From Alphaproteobacteria bacterium (GTDB lineage: Bacteria > Pseudomonadota > Alphaproteobacteria > WRAU01 > Hepatincolaceae), in contig WRAU01000010.1 of the NCBI GenBank assembly GCA_009780035.1, positions 1 through 54,729 of the forward strand: DNA of 54,729 nucleotides, in the 5' to 3' direction. The position numbers and the translations under genes are program-made. Positions 1-9,132 of the stretch are shown here, one piece after another; within the stretch, counting starts at the first letter, position 1; the number at the start of each line of letters is the position of its first letter. The notes beneath the pieces were generated by a model. The model was not told the DNA's origin and did not search any database. It saw nothing but the letters and a program-made list of their open reading frames with translations.

Positions 1-1
1 A

Positions 2-511
2 TCAATTACTTATCAATACAACACTACAAATATATATAAAACAAATTTCTTTGAAGATTTCTTCAGCAATATTAGATTAATGGATGTTAATGCCAAAGGT
101 GCTTTATTATTCAAAATTGCTGTTTATATAGTAGTTATTCATAGTATTGTGTATATAGGTTTTAGAATGTTTGGTTATAATTATGCCTCTTTTATTGTTA
201 GAGAAACTTCTATGGCTGGAAATATGTTATGGGGCTGGATAGTATTTGCATGGCCTATGAGTTTTGTCTTACCTTTGCTTATTAAGCATTGGTCAATTTA
301 TGCCATTCTGCTGGTAACTTTTCATAGCATGGTTTCATTAGCAGCCACTGCTCTTAATATTGGAGTTGATAATATTGGTGCTAATCAAATTGACTCTCAG
401 ATAGCATGGCTTATGAAAGGTGCGGTTGCTTTAGTATTAACATTAGGCTATGCGTGGATAGTAAAAACATATTTAAGAAACCCTCCAAAAACTATAACCA
501 AAATTGCTTAG
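2..511 (+). CDS. Membrane protein, C-terminal part of an HTH-4TM family protein (5' end outside the window)
   Basis: The frame is open from base 2 to the stop at 509-511, so the gene starts upstream of the window; the first in-frame ATG, at 80, lies inside the protein. The residues before that Met (YQYNTTNIYKTNFFEDFFSN) align with the linker of the protein at 44502-45290 (NNYYNKSNIFADFFSN), and similarity continues to the shared end (LRNPPKTITKIA versus LRSPPKTITKTA). Four hydrophobic segments are visible, including the shared WPMSFVLPLLIKHW. By analogy the missing N-terminus should carry an XRE-type helix-turn-helix, but that is inference. The function is unknown. The two copies are also nearly identical in DNA over their last 80 or so bases, which suggests a recent duplication or gene conversion. 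Confidence 0.8.
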   Translation, partial: SITYQYNTTNIYKTNFFEDFFSNIRLMDVNAKGALLFKIAVYIVVIHSIVYIGFRMFGYNYASFIVRETSMAGNMLWGWIVFAWPMSFVLPLLIKHWSIYAILLVTFHSMVSLAATALNIGVDNIGANQIDSQIAWLMKGAVALVLTLGYAWIVKTYLRNPPKTITKIA

Positions 512-523
512 TTTTTAAAGGCG

Positions 524-557
524 CCTATAGATGCCGTTTTGCAACGGCATCTATAGG
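524..557. terminator. Perfect 15-bp palindrome downstream of the membrane gene
   Basis: The arms 524-538 and 543-557 are perfectly complementary around the loop TTGC. The hairpin starts 12 bases after the stop codon and faces the convergent truA gene. No run of T follows on either strand, so it is either a non-canonical terminator or a 3'-end stabilising stem. Confidence 0.55.
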
Positions 558-633
558 ATTGTTTCACAAAATGAAAAGATGTAATAACAATCCCTTTGAA
601 AATTAGTTAGTTTTGCTAACTATAACAACTTTA

Positions 634-1374
634 TTAATAAGACACTTTATAAAAATACAGTCCATAAGCAGGAGCTTTAGGTCCTGCTTTAGTTCTATCG
701 CAGGCTTCAAGGATTTTCTTTACATCATTTGGTGTAATTTTTTCTCTGCCTGCTAAAGCTAATGTTCCCATAATGTTCCGCACTTGATGGTATAAAAAAG
801 AGGGGGCTTTGATATGCATGCTTATTACATTGTTTTCTTTATAAAAATTAATTTCATCGATAGTTTTTAATGGAGAATTTGCTTGGCATCCTGCCGCACG
901 AAAGCTAGAAAAATCGTGAGTTCCCAGCAAGAATTCTGCAGCTTTTTCCATAGCGCCTAGATTAAGCTCTTGAGGAATCCACCAATACAAAAATTCCTCT
1001 ACTGCCGGAGGATAGCCTCTATTTAAAATTTTATAAATGTATTCTCTTTGTTTGGCAGAAAACCGTGCATGAAAATCTGAGTTTTCACCTAAATTTTCTG
1101 TATTAAATACAGAAATGCCACTTCCGTGAAGATGAAAATTTAAAGCCTGCTGCAGCTGCCATGAAGAAAGATTTTTTTCCATATCAAAGTGTGCAACCTG
1201 CCCGTAAGCATGAACACCGCTATCGGTTCTGCCGGCACAGAATAACTCAACTGGAGATTTATTAATTTTGGCAATAACAGCTTCTATAGTTTGCTGCACG
1301 GTTGGCAAATTATCTTGTTTTTGCCAACCATGAAACTTAGTCCCATTGTATTCAATTGAGATTTTATAGCGCAA
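634..1374 (-). CDS. truA: tRNA pseudouridine synthase A
   Basis: This enzyme converts U38-U40 of the tRNA anticodon stem-loop to pseudouridine. The 246 residues are a normal TruA length. The catalytic aspartate is Asp51 in FCAGRTDSGVHA, followed by the conserved YGQVAHF strand. The second half carries FRAAGCQANSP and YHQVRNIMG, typical of the family. The start ATG lies three bases after the stop of the upstream membrane gene on the same strand (1378-2085), so the two are probably co-transcribed. It converges on the gene ending at 511. Identification is secure. Confidence 0.96.
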   Translation of the reverse strand: MRYKISIEYNGTKFHGWQKQDNLPTVQQTIEAVIAKINKSPVELFCAGRTDSGVHAYGQVAHFDMEKNLSSWQLQQALNFHLHGSGISVFNTENLGENSDFHARFSAKQREYIYKILNRGYPPAVEEFLYWWIPQELNLGAMEKAAEFLLGTHDFSSFRAAGCQANSPLKTIDEINFYKENNVISMHIKAPSFLYHQVRNIMGTLALAGREKITPNDVKKILEACDRTKAGPKAPAYGLYFYKVSY

Positions 1375-1377
1375 AAT

Positions 1378-2085
1378 CTATCGTCTGTCGCCGATTAGTC
1401 TTAACAGCATTAGGAATAGATTTAGGAAATTTAAGTATAAAGATAAAGCACCAAGAATTGCAGATTTTTTAAGAGTATTGCTATCTAGTCTTTCATCAAA
1501 ATTAGTTTTAAGTTTTTGAGTATCCCAAGCGGTTAAACCTGTAAATACAATTACGCCAATGATAGAAATTGCAAAATCTAGTTGTGAGCTTTTCATAAAG
1601 ATATTTACAATCATAGCAATAATTATCCCGATTAAAGCCATTAAAAGAATTGCACCCATTTTGCTAAGATCAGCTTTAGTAGTGTATCCGTAAATACTCA
1701 TAGTTAAAAAAGTAGCGGCAGTAATTAAAAATACTCTGGTAATAGACATTCCTGTATATAAAAGGAAAATATATGATATTGATACGCCCATTACTGCGCA
1801 GAATATCCAAAATAGCAACTGTGCAGTGCTTGCTTGAATTTTATTAACCCCAAAAGAAAGAACCAATATAAAAACCAGCGGAGCGAACATAGCCACCATA
1901 CCTAAAGGAGTTCCGTAAATAGCGTTGATAAGTGCAGGAGTTGATGCTACTAAATAAGCGATTAATCCAGTAAGAATTAAACCAAATCCCATATAGTTGT
2001 AAACTCTTAGCATATAGTTTCGCAGTGCGAGGTCGGTATCGGTGCCTGATAATCCTTGCGAGTTAATATCATTAAATTTATTCAT
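1378..2085 (-). CDS. BAX inhibitor-1 family (YbhL/YccA-like) inner-membrane protein
   Basis: The protein has 235 residues and about seven hydrophobic segments. Features of the Bax inhibitor-1/TMBIM family are present: an N-terminal Arg-rich stretch before the first helix (ALRNYMLRVYNYMGFGLILTG), an acidic-flanked helix containing FTGLTAWDTQKLK, and the C-terminal LSLYLNFLNLFLMLLRLIGDRR. In alphaproteobacteria such proteins are common; bacterial members act as proton-sensitive calcium-leak channels or as FtsH-associated modulators (YccA), and the role here cannot be decided. A Shine-Dalgarno GGGAGA precedes the ATG. It lies 84 bases downstream of mutL and 3 bases upstream of truA on the same strand. 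Confidence 0.9.
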   Translation of the reverse strand: MNKFNDINSQGLSGTDTDLALRNYMLRVYNYMGFGLILTGLIAYLVASTPALINAIYGTPLGMVAMFAPLVFILVLSFGVNKIQASTAQLLFWIFCAVMGVSISYIFLLYTGMSITRVFLITAATFLTMSIYGYTTKADLSKMGAILLMALIGIIIAMIVNIFMKSSQLDFAISIIGVIVFTGLTAWDTQKLKTNFDERLDSNTLKKSAILGALSLYLNFLNLFLMLLRLIGDRR

Positions 2086-2169
2086 ATTGTTCTCCCTTAA
2101 ATTTCATTTATATAAAATATATAGTTGGATATTGCAAAAAATGCAATTAAATTCTTAAAATATCCCGTA

Positions 2170-3987
2170 TTATCGGCTAAAAAGTTTTTCAATATCTGTT
2201 AGGCTTATTTGAATATAGGTAGGGCGCCCATGCGAACACTGAGCATAATTAGGAGTTTTTTCCATAGTTCGTAAAAGATCGTCCATTTCAGGAATACTCA
2301 TGCTTCTGCCAGCTCTAATAGAGCTATGGCAGGCTATAGTAGAAATAATATCATTAAGTTTTACGTTAAAACTCTGCGGCGTTTCTAACTGGCTGAAATC
2401 AGCGATAATATCCAGCATTAAAGCGCTGGGATTGGTGTTTTTTAAAATTGAAGGAATAGCTTTAATTAAAATGCTATCTTTGCCAAAAATATCAAAAGAA
2501 ATGCCAAGTGTAGAAATTTGTTCTTGATAAATATTAACAACCTCCATCTGCAGAGGATCTAACTTAAGCAGTTCGCCATGCAGTAATAGCTGCTGCGGAA
2601 TTTTTTTAGTAAAATACTGTTTTTTAATAGCCTCTTGGGTAATTCTTTCGTGAGCGGCATGCTGATCTACTAAAATCAACCCATCTTTATTCTGTGCAAT
2701 AATCCAATTTTTATGAAATTGAGCTTTAGCAAAGCCTAAGGGGAATTCTTGAGTATCTGCCTTTGCTTCTTGATTTTGCTCTATGGGAAGATCATTCTTT
2801 GTCCCTTCCCAAGCTGTGCCGGTTTCTTTAACCTGCAATGATGCAGAATTAAATGCAGCAAGATTAAAAGCTTCGCTTGAGTTATCCCAAGACTGCGGTG
2901 AGAAGATATTCAAATCTACAGGGTTGCTGCGCTCTTCTTTACGCAGCAATTGTCCGCTGAAAGTAGAATTAGTTTTTTGAGTATTAGCAGATCCAAGTTT
3001 AGATTTAATGCTGCTAAGCAGCAGATGGCGGATGAAGCCGATATCTTTAAATCTAACCTCAGATTTTGTAGGGCTGACATTAACATCAATTTCCATAGGG
3101 TTAATATCCATAAATAAAGCATAAGCTGGATATTTGCCGCTGAAAAGCACATCGCTGTATGCGAATTTAATAATGCCGCTTAAAGTTTTATCGCGCAGAG
3201 GACGACCGTTGACAATTAAATACTGTTCTTCCTGATTATTTTTAGAATAGGTAGGAATCCCAATAAATCCATATAGTTTCAGCATAGGATTTTGTTCGCT
3301 TAAAAATAGTGAGTTTGCAATAAAAACATTGCCTAAAATTTGTTCTATTCTATTTTTTAGCTGTTCTTCTGCTGTGCTTCCCTGTGCTGTATAATTAAAA
3401 ACAGTCCGTCCGTTATTTTCAAATTTAAAGGATACACTAGGGTTAGCTAAAACAAGTTGTTTAAATATTTTATAGCAGTAAGTTGTTTCTATATTATCGC
3501 CGCGTAAAAAGTTCAGCCTTGCAGGAATGGAATAAAATAAGTCTCTTACTTGAATTGCTGTGCCTTGTGGAATGCTGCTTGGAATTATATTAGTAGTAGT
3601 TCCAGCATTTGCAGAAATTTCGTAGCCGATATTGGCTGCTGCTTCCTTAGAGGTAATATTAACTTTGCTAACTGAAGCAATAGAAGCTAAGGCTTCGCCC
3701 CTAAATCCTAATGTAAGTATATTATTAAGATTTTCCTCATTCAGTTTAGAAGTAGCATGGGGCTTTAAGCATAACAACAGATCATCTTTAAAGATGCCGC
3801 TGCCATTATCTGTGATTGCAATAAAAGTTTTACCGCCGTTTTGAATTTTTATATCTATGCTTGATGCCTCTGCATCAATAGAATTTTCCACAAGTTCCTT
3901 AATAATAGAAGCAGGGCGTTCAACAACTTCGCCTGCGGCAATTTGGTTTACCAAATGGACGGGTAAAACTTTTATTTTACTGCTCAT
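2170..3987 (-). CDS. mutL: DNA mismatch repair protein MutL
   Basis: This is the 605-residue mismatch-repair coordinator that links MutS recognition to strand incision. The N-terminal GHKL ATPase is complete: LVENSIDA, DNGSGI and TLGFRGEALASIASVSK, then GTAIQVRDLFYSIPARLNFL. A polar, low-complexity linker occupies roughly residues 330-415. The C-terminal domain contains DQHAAHERITQE near residue 440, which fits the DQHA-x2-E-x4-E metal-binding motif of MutL proteins with their own endonuclease, plus ACHSSIRAG and CSHGRPT near the end. That is the arrangement expected where strand discrimination does not use MutH. The ATG start is the usual family start. Confidence 0.97.
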   Translation of the reverse strand: MSSKIKVLPVHLVNQIAAGEVVERPASIIKELVENSIDAEASSIDIKIQNGGKTFIAITDNGSGIFKDDLLLCLKPHATSKLNEENLNNILTLGFRGEALASIASVSKVNITSKEAAANIGYEISANAGTTTNIIPSSIPQGTAIQVRDLFYSIPARLNFLRGDNIETTYCYKIFKQLVLANPSVSFKFENNGRTVFNYTAQGSTAEEQLKNRIEQILGNVFIANSLFLSEQNPMLKLYGFIGIPTYSKNNQEEQYLIVNGRPLRDKTLSGIIKFAYSDVLFSGKYPAYALFMDINPMEIDVNVSPTKSEVRFKDIGFIRHLLLSSIKSKLGSANTQKTNSTFSGQLLRKEERSNPVDLNIFSPQSWDNSSEAFNLAAFNSASLQVKETGTAWEGTKNDLPIEQNQEAKADTQEFPLGFAKAQFHKNWIIAQNKDGLILVDQHAAHERITQEAIKKQYFTKKIPQQLLLHGELLKLDPLQMEVVNIYQEQISTLGISFDIFGKDSILIKAIPSILKNTNPSALMLDIIADFSQLETPQSFNVKLNDIISTIACHSSIRAGRSMSIPEMDDLLRTMEKTPNYAQCSHGRPTYIQISLTDIEKLFSR

Positions 3988-4018
3988 TAACTGATTTCTT
4001 TTTAATTTTATACATCTA

Positions 4019-4049
4019 TTTACCTCGCATTTTTAGTATGCGAGGTAAA
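4019..4049 (-). terminator. 12-bp hairpin between pgi and mutL
   Basis: The arms 4019-4030 and 4038-4049 are perfectly complementary with a 7-base loop. The hairpin lies just after the pgi stop on the minus strand and before the mutL start. The tail after it on the minus strand is A/T-rich without a long T run. Confidence 0.6.
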
Positions 4050-4062
4050 TACATTAAAATAA

Positions 4063-5886
4063 CTACTTTCTTTTATTAGTTTTGTAAAGTTTTATTAAAT
4101 TTGCGGTTGATGAGCTTCTTCCCACAACAGGAGTACTGCTTTTTTCTTTAAGCGGCGATGAAGGCATTTTCATTTCAAACTTTTTAGGAGCTGCAGCCGC
4201 AGGCTCTTTAGGTTTTGCTTTTTCTGCTTGCTCTAGCTGTTTTTCAGCATCTGCTGCAGCTTTTGCAGCTTCAAGCTCTGCTTGTTCCTGCTCGGCAGTT
4301 TTTTGCAGGTCTGTTAGAATATCTAAACTTAATTTTTTACCTAATTCTACACCGTATTGATCGAAAGAGTTAATATTCCATAAAAGTCCTTGAATGAAAA
4401 TTTTATGTTCATATAAAGCACAAAGCATTCCTAGGGTTTTAGGAGTTAGCGATTTAAACAGAAGAATATTGCTTGGTCGGTTGCCTTCAAACACTTTATG
4501 GGCGATAGTATTAGCATAATCGGTGTAATGGGCACCTTGCGCCTTGAATTCATCTATAACCTGTTCGCGAGTTTTGCCAATCATTAAGGCTTCTGCTTGT
4601 GCCAGCATATTGGCAAATAAAATATCTTGATGCTGCTGCAGAGGATTTTCAGCAGCCTGATTGATAAATCCTATAAAATCACAAGGAATCACTTGAGTTC
4701 CTTGATGAAGCATTTGAAAAAAAGAATGCTGCGAATCTGTGCCAACTTCACCGAAAATTACTGGAGAAGTGTTATAAAAAATTCTATTGCCCTTAGCATT
4801 AACCGATTTGCCATTGCTTTCCATTTCAAGTTGCTGCAGGTATCTGGCAAAATCTCTTAAACGATAGTCATATCCAATTAAAGCATAAGATTTATAGTTG
4901 AAAAAATTGTTATTCCATATGCCAATTGCGGCTAAAATAAAAGGAAGATTTTTATTAAGAGGAGCAGTTTTTAAATGTTCATCAATAATGTTTGCACCAT
5001 CTAAAAATTGCTGGAATTTTTCTTCGCCAACTTTTAAAAGCAACGGTAAGCCAATTGCCGACCAAATAGAATATCTGCCGCCTACAAAGTTCCAAAAATT
5101 AAAAGTATTTGCTGGACTTATGCCAAATTTTTCTACCTCAGCAGTATTAGAAGAAAGAGCAACGAAATGCTTGGCAACTGCCTGCTTAGTATCGTTAGTT
5201 TTAATATTATTAACAAAAATTTCACGAACTGTTGTGGCATTCTGCAAAGTTTCTTGCGTGGTAAAAGTTTTAGAAGCTACTACGAAAAGGGTTTTTTCTA
5301 AATCTACATGCGAGAGAATATCAATTAAATTAGCAGCATCTACATTAGAAATAAAGTAGGTTTTAATTTTTTTATCATCAAACCCTGCAAGCGCATTGCA
5401 GGCCATAAGACTTCCTAAATAAGAGCCGCCGATGCCAATATTAACCACAGTATCCAGAGATTTGCCAGAAAAGCCGTTTATTTTGCCATTGCGGAAGTTT
5501 CTTGCAAATTCATACAATCTATTTTTAGTTGTTTTAATTTCAGCGGCGTAGTCTTTGCCATCAACCACAAATGAACGAAGATTTTTATCTCTAAGGGCTG
5601 CATGACCTACGGCTCTGTTTTCAGTAAAATTGATTTTGCCGCCGCTAAACATGCCAGCAATGCTTTTTTGAATTCCCATTTCGTTTGCTAATTTTACAAA
5701 AAGATCTAAAGTTTCGCGGGTAAATAAATTTTTAGAAACATCAAGGGTTAACTCATCTAATGTGTAGGTCCATTCTGATGCTCTTTTATCGCCGCCATTC
5801 TGCGGTTCAAAAAAATTAACTATTTTTTTAGAGCGCAGTTCAGAAAAATGTTTTTGGATTTCAGTAAAAGTGCTAGTAGATAACAT
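4063..5886 (-). CDS. pgi: Glucose-6-phosphate isomerase with an internal low-complexity insert
   Basis: It interconverts glucose-6-phosphate and fructose-6-phosphate in glycolysis. Family signatures are clear: IGIGGSYLGSLMACNAL in the sugar-phosphate site, FVGGRYSIWSAIGLPLLL (signature 1), DSQHSFFQMLHQGTQ around the catalytic glutamate/histidine region, and FDQYGVELGKKL (signature 2). At 607 residues it exceeds the usual length of about 550. The extra material is an Ala/Glu/Lys/Pro-rich stretch from about residue 530 to 590. It sits before a C-terminal end (SSSTANLIKLYK) that resembles the normal family terminus, so it reads as an insertion rather than a tail. It is divergent from xseA. Confidence 0.95.
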   Translation of the reverse strand: MLSTSTFTEIQKHFSELRSKKIVNFFEPQNGGDKRASEWTYTLDELTLDVSKNLFTRETLDLFVKLANEMGIQKSIAGMFSGGKINFTENRAVGHAALRDKNLRSFVVDGKDYAAEIKTTKNRLYEFARNFRNGKINGFSGKSLDTVVNIGIGGSYLGSLMACNALAGFDDKKIKTYFISNVDAANLIDILSHVDLEKTLFVVASKTFTTQETLQNATTVREIFVNNIKTNDTKQAVAKHFVALSSNTAEVEKFGISPANTFNFWNFVGGRYSIWSAIGLPLLLKVGEEKFQQFLDGANIIDEHLKTAPLNKNLPFILAAIGIWNNNFFNYKSYALIGYDYRLRDFARYLQQLEMESNGKSVNAKGNRIFYNTSPVIFGEVGTDSQHSFFQMLHQGTQVIPCDFIGFINQAAENPLQQHQDILFANMLAQAEALMIGKTREQVIDEFKAQGAHYTDYANTIAHKVFEGNRPSNILLFKSLTPKTLGMLCALYEHKIFIQGLLWNINSFDQYGVELGKKLSLDILTDLQKTAEQEQAELEAAKAAADAEKQLEQAEKAKPKEPAAAAPKKFEMKMPSSPLKEKSSTPVVGRSSSTANLIKLYKTNKRK

Positions 5887-5905
5887 CTTAAGCTCCGTTT
5901 ATTTA

Positions 5906-5933
5906 TTGTTTATATAAGTATTCTTGCTATAAT
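5906..5933 (+). promoter_or_regulatory. Candidate sigma70-type promoter of xseA
   Basis: TTGTTT (5906-5911) and TATAAT (5928-5933) are separated by 16 bases, and a TG dinucleotide at 5925-5926 gives an extended -10. It sits in the divergent pgi/xseA spacer, about 45 bases before the xseA ATG. Confidence 0.5.
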
Positions 5934-5978
5934 CACCATTATATTACAAAATCGCTGAAAAAACATTAAATAAAAAAA

Positions 5979-7355
5979 ATGATAAGATTATTCAAAGTTT
6001 CCGAGCTGTTAGAAAATATCAAGATTACTCTTAGTGAGAATTTTCCGGTAGTGGATGTTTATGGTGAGATTGGCGAGGTTAATGCTAATTCTAAATCGGG
6101 GCATATTTATTTTAATCTTAAAGAAGATAAAAATGTTATTTCCTGTGCTGTGTGGAAAAATAATGCCGATAAGCTGAAAGATGCCATTGCTGAGGGCAGG
6201 CAGGTTAAAATTAGAGGCAGAGTTTTAAGTTATCCTACTAATTCTAAGTTTTATATTAATGTGGCGGCGATTACAGCAGATGGATTAGGGGAGTCTTTAA
6301 AAAATCTCTCGGCTTTAAAAGAAAAATTAACAGCAGAAGGCTTGTTTTTAGATTCTTATAAAAAGCCTATAGCAAAGTATCCTAAAAGTATTGGATTAAT
6401 AACTTCAATAGACGGCGATGTTATTAATGATATTAAAACTACTTTAGGTTCAAGTTTTCCATGCAAAATATATTTATACGATGTGCCGGTTCAGGGCACG
6501 GATAGTGTTAATAAAATTATTGCCGCCTTAGAATATTTTGATTCTTTAAATAAAAACATTCCAGATTTTTTAATTATTGCCAGAGGGGGAGGATCGGCGG
6601 AAGATTTATTCCATTATAACGATGAAACATTGGTGCGGACAATTTTTAAAGTTAAAATCCCCATAATTATGGCAGTAGGACACGATCCCGACAGTAGTTT
6701 AGCTGATTTAGCTGCTGATAAAAGTGTGGCAACCCCTACGGCTTCAGTGGCATTTTTAGGAAATAATTTAGAATTGCAGGAAGATCTTAAGGTTATAAAA
6801 GAGCATTTAGGTTATTTAACCCAAAGGAAATTAAGCGATTTAAGCAGAAATCTTACTAATAGTGCTAAATTATTAAAAACCCCGATAGATGTTATTAAAA
6901 ATCAGGAAGCTAAAATTTTCTATTTATTAGCTAAACAGCGGCAGGTGGTTAATCATACTTTTGAGCGCTATAAGTCTTCTCTTAATATTTATGAGTATAA
7001 AATAGACGGCATGCTGCAGCAAGTGCTGAATAATATTAGCAGATACCGTCAGAAGGTAGATTTTTTTCTATCGCAAACGCAGCAGAAGATGATTCATACT
7101 TTAGCTAATTATGAGGCAAAAACTGCAGTTTTTGCCTCTAAGGTTAATAATTTTGCGATGAATATTAAAGCTAGTGAACAAAAATTATTCTACTTAAGTA
7201 GAATGTTAGAGTCGCTGTCCTTTAAAGAAACGCTAAAAAGAGGGTTTAGTGTAGTTTCACAGCAAGGTAAAATTGTAAAATCTGTGCAGAGTTTTGAAGC
7301 AGATAAAGAATTTGAGATTGAATTTTTTGATGGCAAGAAAAGTATAAATAAATAA
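5979..7355 (+). CDS. xseA: Exodeoxyribonuclease VII large subunit
   Basis: This is the catalytic subunit of ExoVII, which degrades single-stranded DNA to oligonucleotides during repair. The N-terminal OB-fold (residues 1-100) begins RLFKVSELLENIK and includes VYGEIGEVNANSKSGHIYFNLKED. The catalytic core shows IGLITSIDGDVINDI, FLIIARGGGSAEDLFHYNDE and MAVGHDPDSSLADLAADKSVATPTASVA. A long coiled-coil segment follows, and the C-terminal LKRGFSVVSQQGKIV is typical. The 458 residues are normal. The small subunit XseB is not in the window. The gene ends at a terminator shared with the converging degP. Confidence 0.97.
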   Translation: MIRLFKVSELLENIKITLSENFPVVDVYGEIGEVNANSKSGHIYFNLKEDKNVISCAVWKNNADKLKDAIAEGRQVKIRGRVLSYPTNSKFYINVAAITADGLGESLKNLSALKEKLTAEGLFLDSYKKPIAKYPKSIGLITSIDGDVINDIKTTLGSSFPCKIYLYDVPVQGTDSVNKIIAALEYFDSLNKNIPDFLIIARGGGSAEDLFHYNDETLVRTIFKVKIPIIMAVGHDPDSSLADLAADKSVATPTASVAFLGNNLELQEDLKVIKEHLGYLTQRKLSDLSRNLTNSAKLLKTPIDVIKNQEAKIFYLLAKQRQVVNHTFERYKSSLNIYEYKIDGMLQQVLNNISRYRQKVDFFLSQTQQKMIHTLANYEAKTAVFASKVNNFAMNIKASEQKLFYLSRMLESLSFKETLKRGFSVVSQQGKIVKSVQSFEADKEFEIEFFDGKKSINK

Positions 7356-7367
7356 AAAATTAGGAAA

Positions 7368-7402
7368 AATAAAAGACCGAACTTAATATTCGGTCTTTTA
7401 TT
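7368..7402. terminator. Bidirectional terminator between xseA and degP
   Basis: A 14-bp perfect inverted repeat (7368-7381 and 7389-7402) is flanked by A-runs on the left and T-runs on the right, so it can terminate both convergent genes. Confidence 0.9.
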
Positions 7403-7410
7403 TTTAACAG

Positions 7411-9003
7411 CTAATTTTCCGGGAAACCGGTTTCAATTTCTCTTTGAGTAATTGAGACGAACAATCTATTTTTGTCTCTATCTTCAACCAGAATTAAAAG
7501 TCCGCCTTCACGATTTTTATCAATAGCAGTTTTAAGCTGATCGAGAGTTTTTATTTCTTCCTGATTAACCGAAACAATTATTAATCCTGCTGAAAGGTTT
7601 TTTTGTTTGGCAATTGAAGAAGTTTTTACTCCTAAAATAACTACGCCATTAACGGAATCATCCATTTTAAAATAAGCTCTAACTGCTGGATTAATTTCAA
7701 CTACTTTCAAACCAATATCATCAAAAGTCATTTCCTTTATTTTATTGTTCTTAGTTGAAAGCTCTTCGGGACTGCTTGACTGTGCCTGCTGCATATTTTC
7801 AGGAATTTCTTCAATAGTAATTTTAACATCTTTTTTAACCTTATTGCTGATAATTCCTAAAGTAATTTCAGTTCCCGGTTTAATATTGCTGATGATTCTT
7901 GGCAGAGTTCTTGAATTTTTAAGCGTTTCGCCATTAACAGACAGAATAACATCTCCGCTTTTTAGTCCGGCTCTTTCCGCAGGACCGCCTTTAACGATAT
8001 TAGAAATTAAAGCACCGTTGGCTTCTTTTAAGCCTAGCGTTTTTGACATATTTTCATCAATAGCCTGCACTTGCACGCCTAACCATCCTCTTGTTACTCT
8101 TTTATCTACAAGAAGCTGAGAAACTATGTTTTGAATAACATTAGAAGGCACGGCAAACCCTATGCCGATACTGCCGCCGCCCTGTGTGCTGAAAATAGCA
8201 GTATTAATACCAATAACTTCACCTTTGGTATTAATCATAGGACCTCCAGAGTTTCCTTTGTTAATAGCCGCATCGGTTTGAATAAAATCATTATATGGTC
8301 CGATTTGAATATCTCTTCCAATGGCTGAAACTATTCCAGAAGATACTGTTCCTCCTAAGCCGAAAGGATTGCCGACAGCAATTACCAAGTCGCCCACGCG
8401 AACTTTATCAGAATCGCCGAAACCTAAGGTTTTTAAATCGGTAGCATCTACTTTCAGTAAAGCAATATCGGTAATTTTATCAATGGCATAAATCTGCGCA
8501 TCTAATTTTCTGCCGTCAGAAAAATTAACCTGCACTTTTTCAGCGCCATCAACCACATGGTTGTTGGTAACTACAAAGCCGTCAGAACGAACCACAAAGC
8601 CAGAGCCTAAACTCATAAATCTTTGTTCCTTAGGCTCATCGGGCAGAATATTTTTAAAGAATTCTTTAAAAGCAGGATCCATAGCATCAACAGGAATATC
8701 CATATTCTGCGTTTTAACTACCTTAATTGCCGAGATATTCACAATTGCCGGATTAACAAACTCCACTAAATCGGCAAAGCCTTCTTTGCCTATAGGTTTG
8801 TCGTAAGCCTTGTAGTTGTCTCCTAAATTGGCAGATTTTGCCTCTGCATTTACTGGAGTATCTAAAGTGCTGACAGGAGTGCTTTTAGACTGCGGCTTAA
8901 ACATTCCTGATATATTATCAAAGTAGGCAAGTATTAAGCCTGCAATTACTATAACTAAAATAACTGCGATGATTATTTTAAATTTTTTCTTTAAAAATTT
9001 CAT
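7411..9003 (-). CDS. degP: Membrane-anchored Do-type (DegP/HtrA) serine protease
   Basis: This is a periplasmic quality-control protease/chaperone for misfolded envelope proteins. An N-terminal hydrophobic segment preceded by lysines acts as signal or anchor. The trypsin-like domain has the triad His149 (TNNHVVDG), Asp179 (ITDIALLKV) and Ser252 (GNSGGPM). Two PDZ domains follow, the first around RGWLGVQVQ...GDVILSVNGE and a second C-terminal one. I chose the ATG at 9003 because AGGAAA sits just upstream; an in-frame TTG five codons earlier (9018) would put that Shine-Dalgarno inside the coding region. The length, about 530 residues, is somewhat long for the family. Confidence 0.94.
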   Translation of the reverse strand: MKFLKKKFKIIIAVILVIVIAGLILAYFDNISGMFKPQSKSTPVSTLDTPVNAEAKSANLGDNYKAYDKPIGKEGFADLVEFVNPAIVNISAIKVVKTQNMDIPVDAMDPAFKEFFKNILPDEPKEQRFMSLGSGFVVRSDGFVVTNNHVVDGAEKVQVNFSDGRKLDAQIYAIDKITDIALLKVDATDLKTLGFGDSDKVRVGDLVIAVGNPFGLGGTVSSGIVSAIGRDIQIGPYNDFIQTDAAINKGNSGGPMINTKGEVIGINTAIFSTQGGGSIGIGFAVPSNVIQNIVSQLLVDKRVTRGWLGVQVQAIDENMSKTLGLKEANGALISNIVKGGPAERAGLKSGDVILSVNGETLKNSRTLPRIISNIKPGTEITLGIISNKVKKDVKITIEEIPENMQQAQSSSPEELSTKNNKIKEMTFDDIGLKVVEINPAVRAYFKMDDSVNGVVILGVKTSSIAKQKNLSAGLIIVSVNQEEIKTLDQLKTAIDKNREGGLLILVEDRDKNRLFVSITQREIETGFPEN

Positions 9004-9132
9004 AATTTTTCCTAACAAAATTGCATTTGGCTAGATTATTAACTAAACTAACCTCATAAAAATAATATTATATTATATATTTTTTTAAGTTAAAACTCAA
9101 AATTAAAAATAACATATAAATCTTAACAAAAT

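Noticed and set aside
80-511. Start of the first gene at the ATG at base 80.
   Set aside because: The frame is open to the window edge and the residues upstream align with the paralogue's linker, so this Met is internal.
4898-5359. A 153-codon plus-strand frame opposite pgi.
   Set aside because: It is a shadow of pgi, with no family features.
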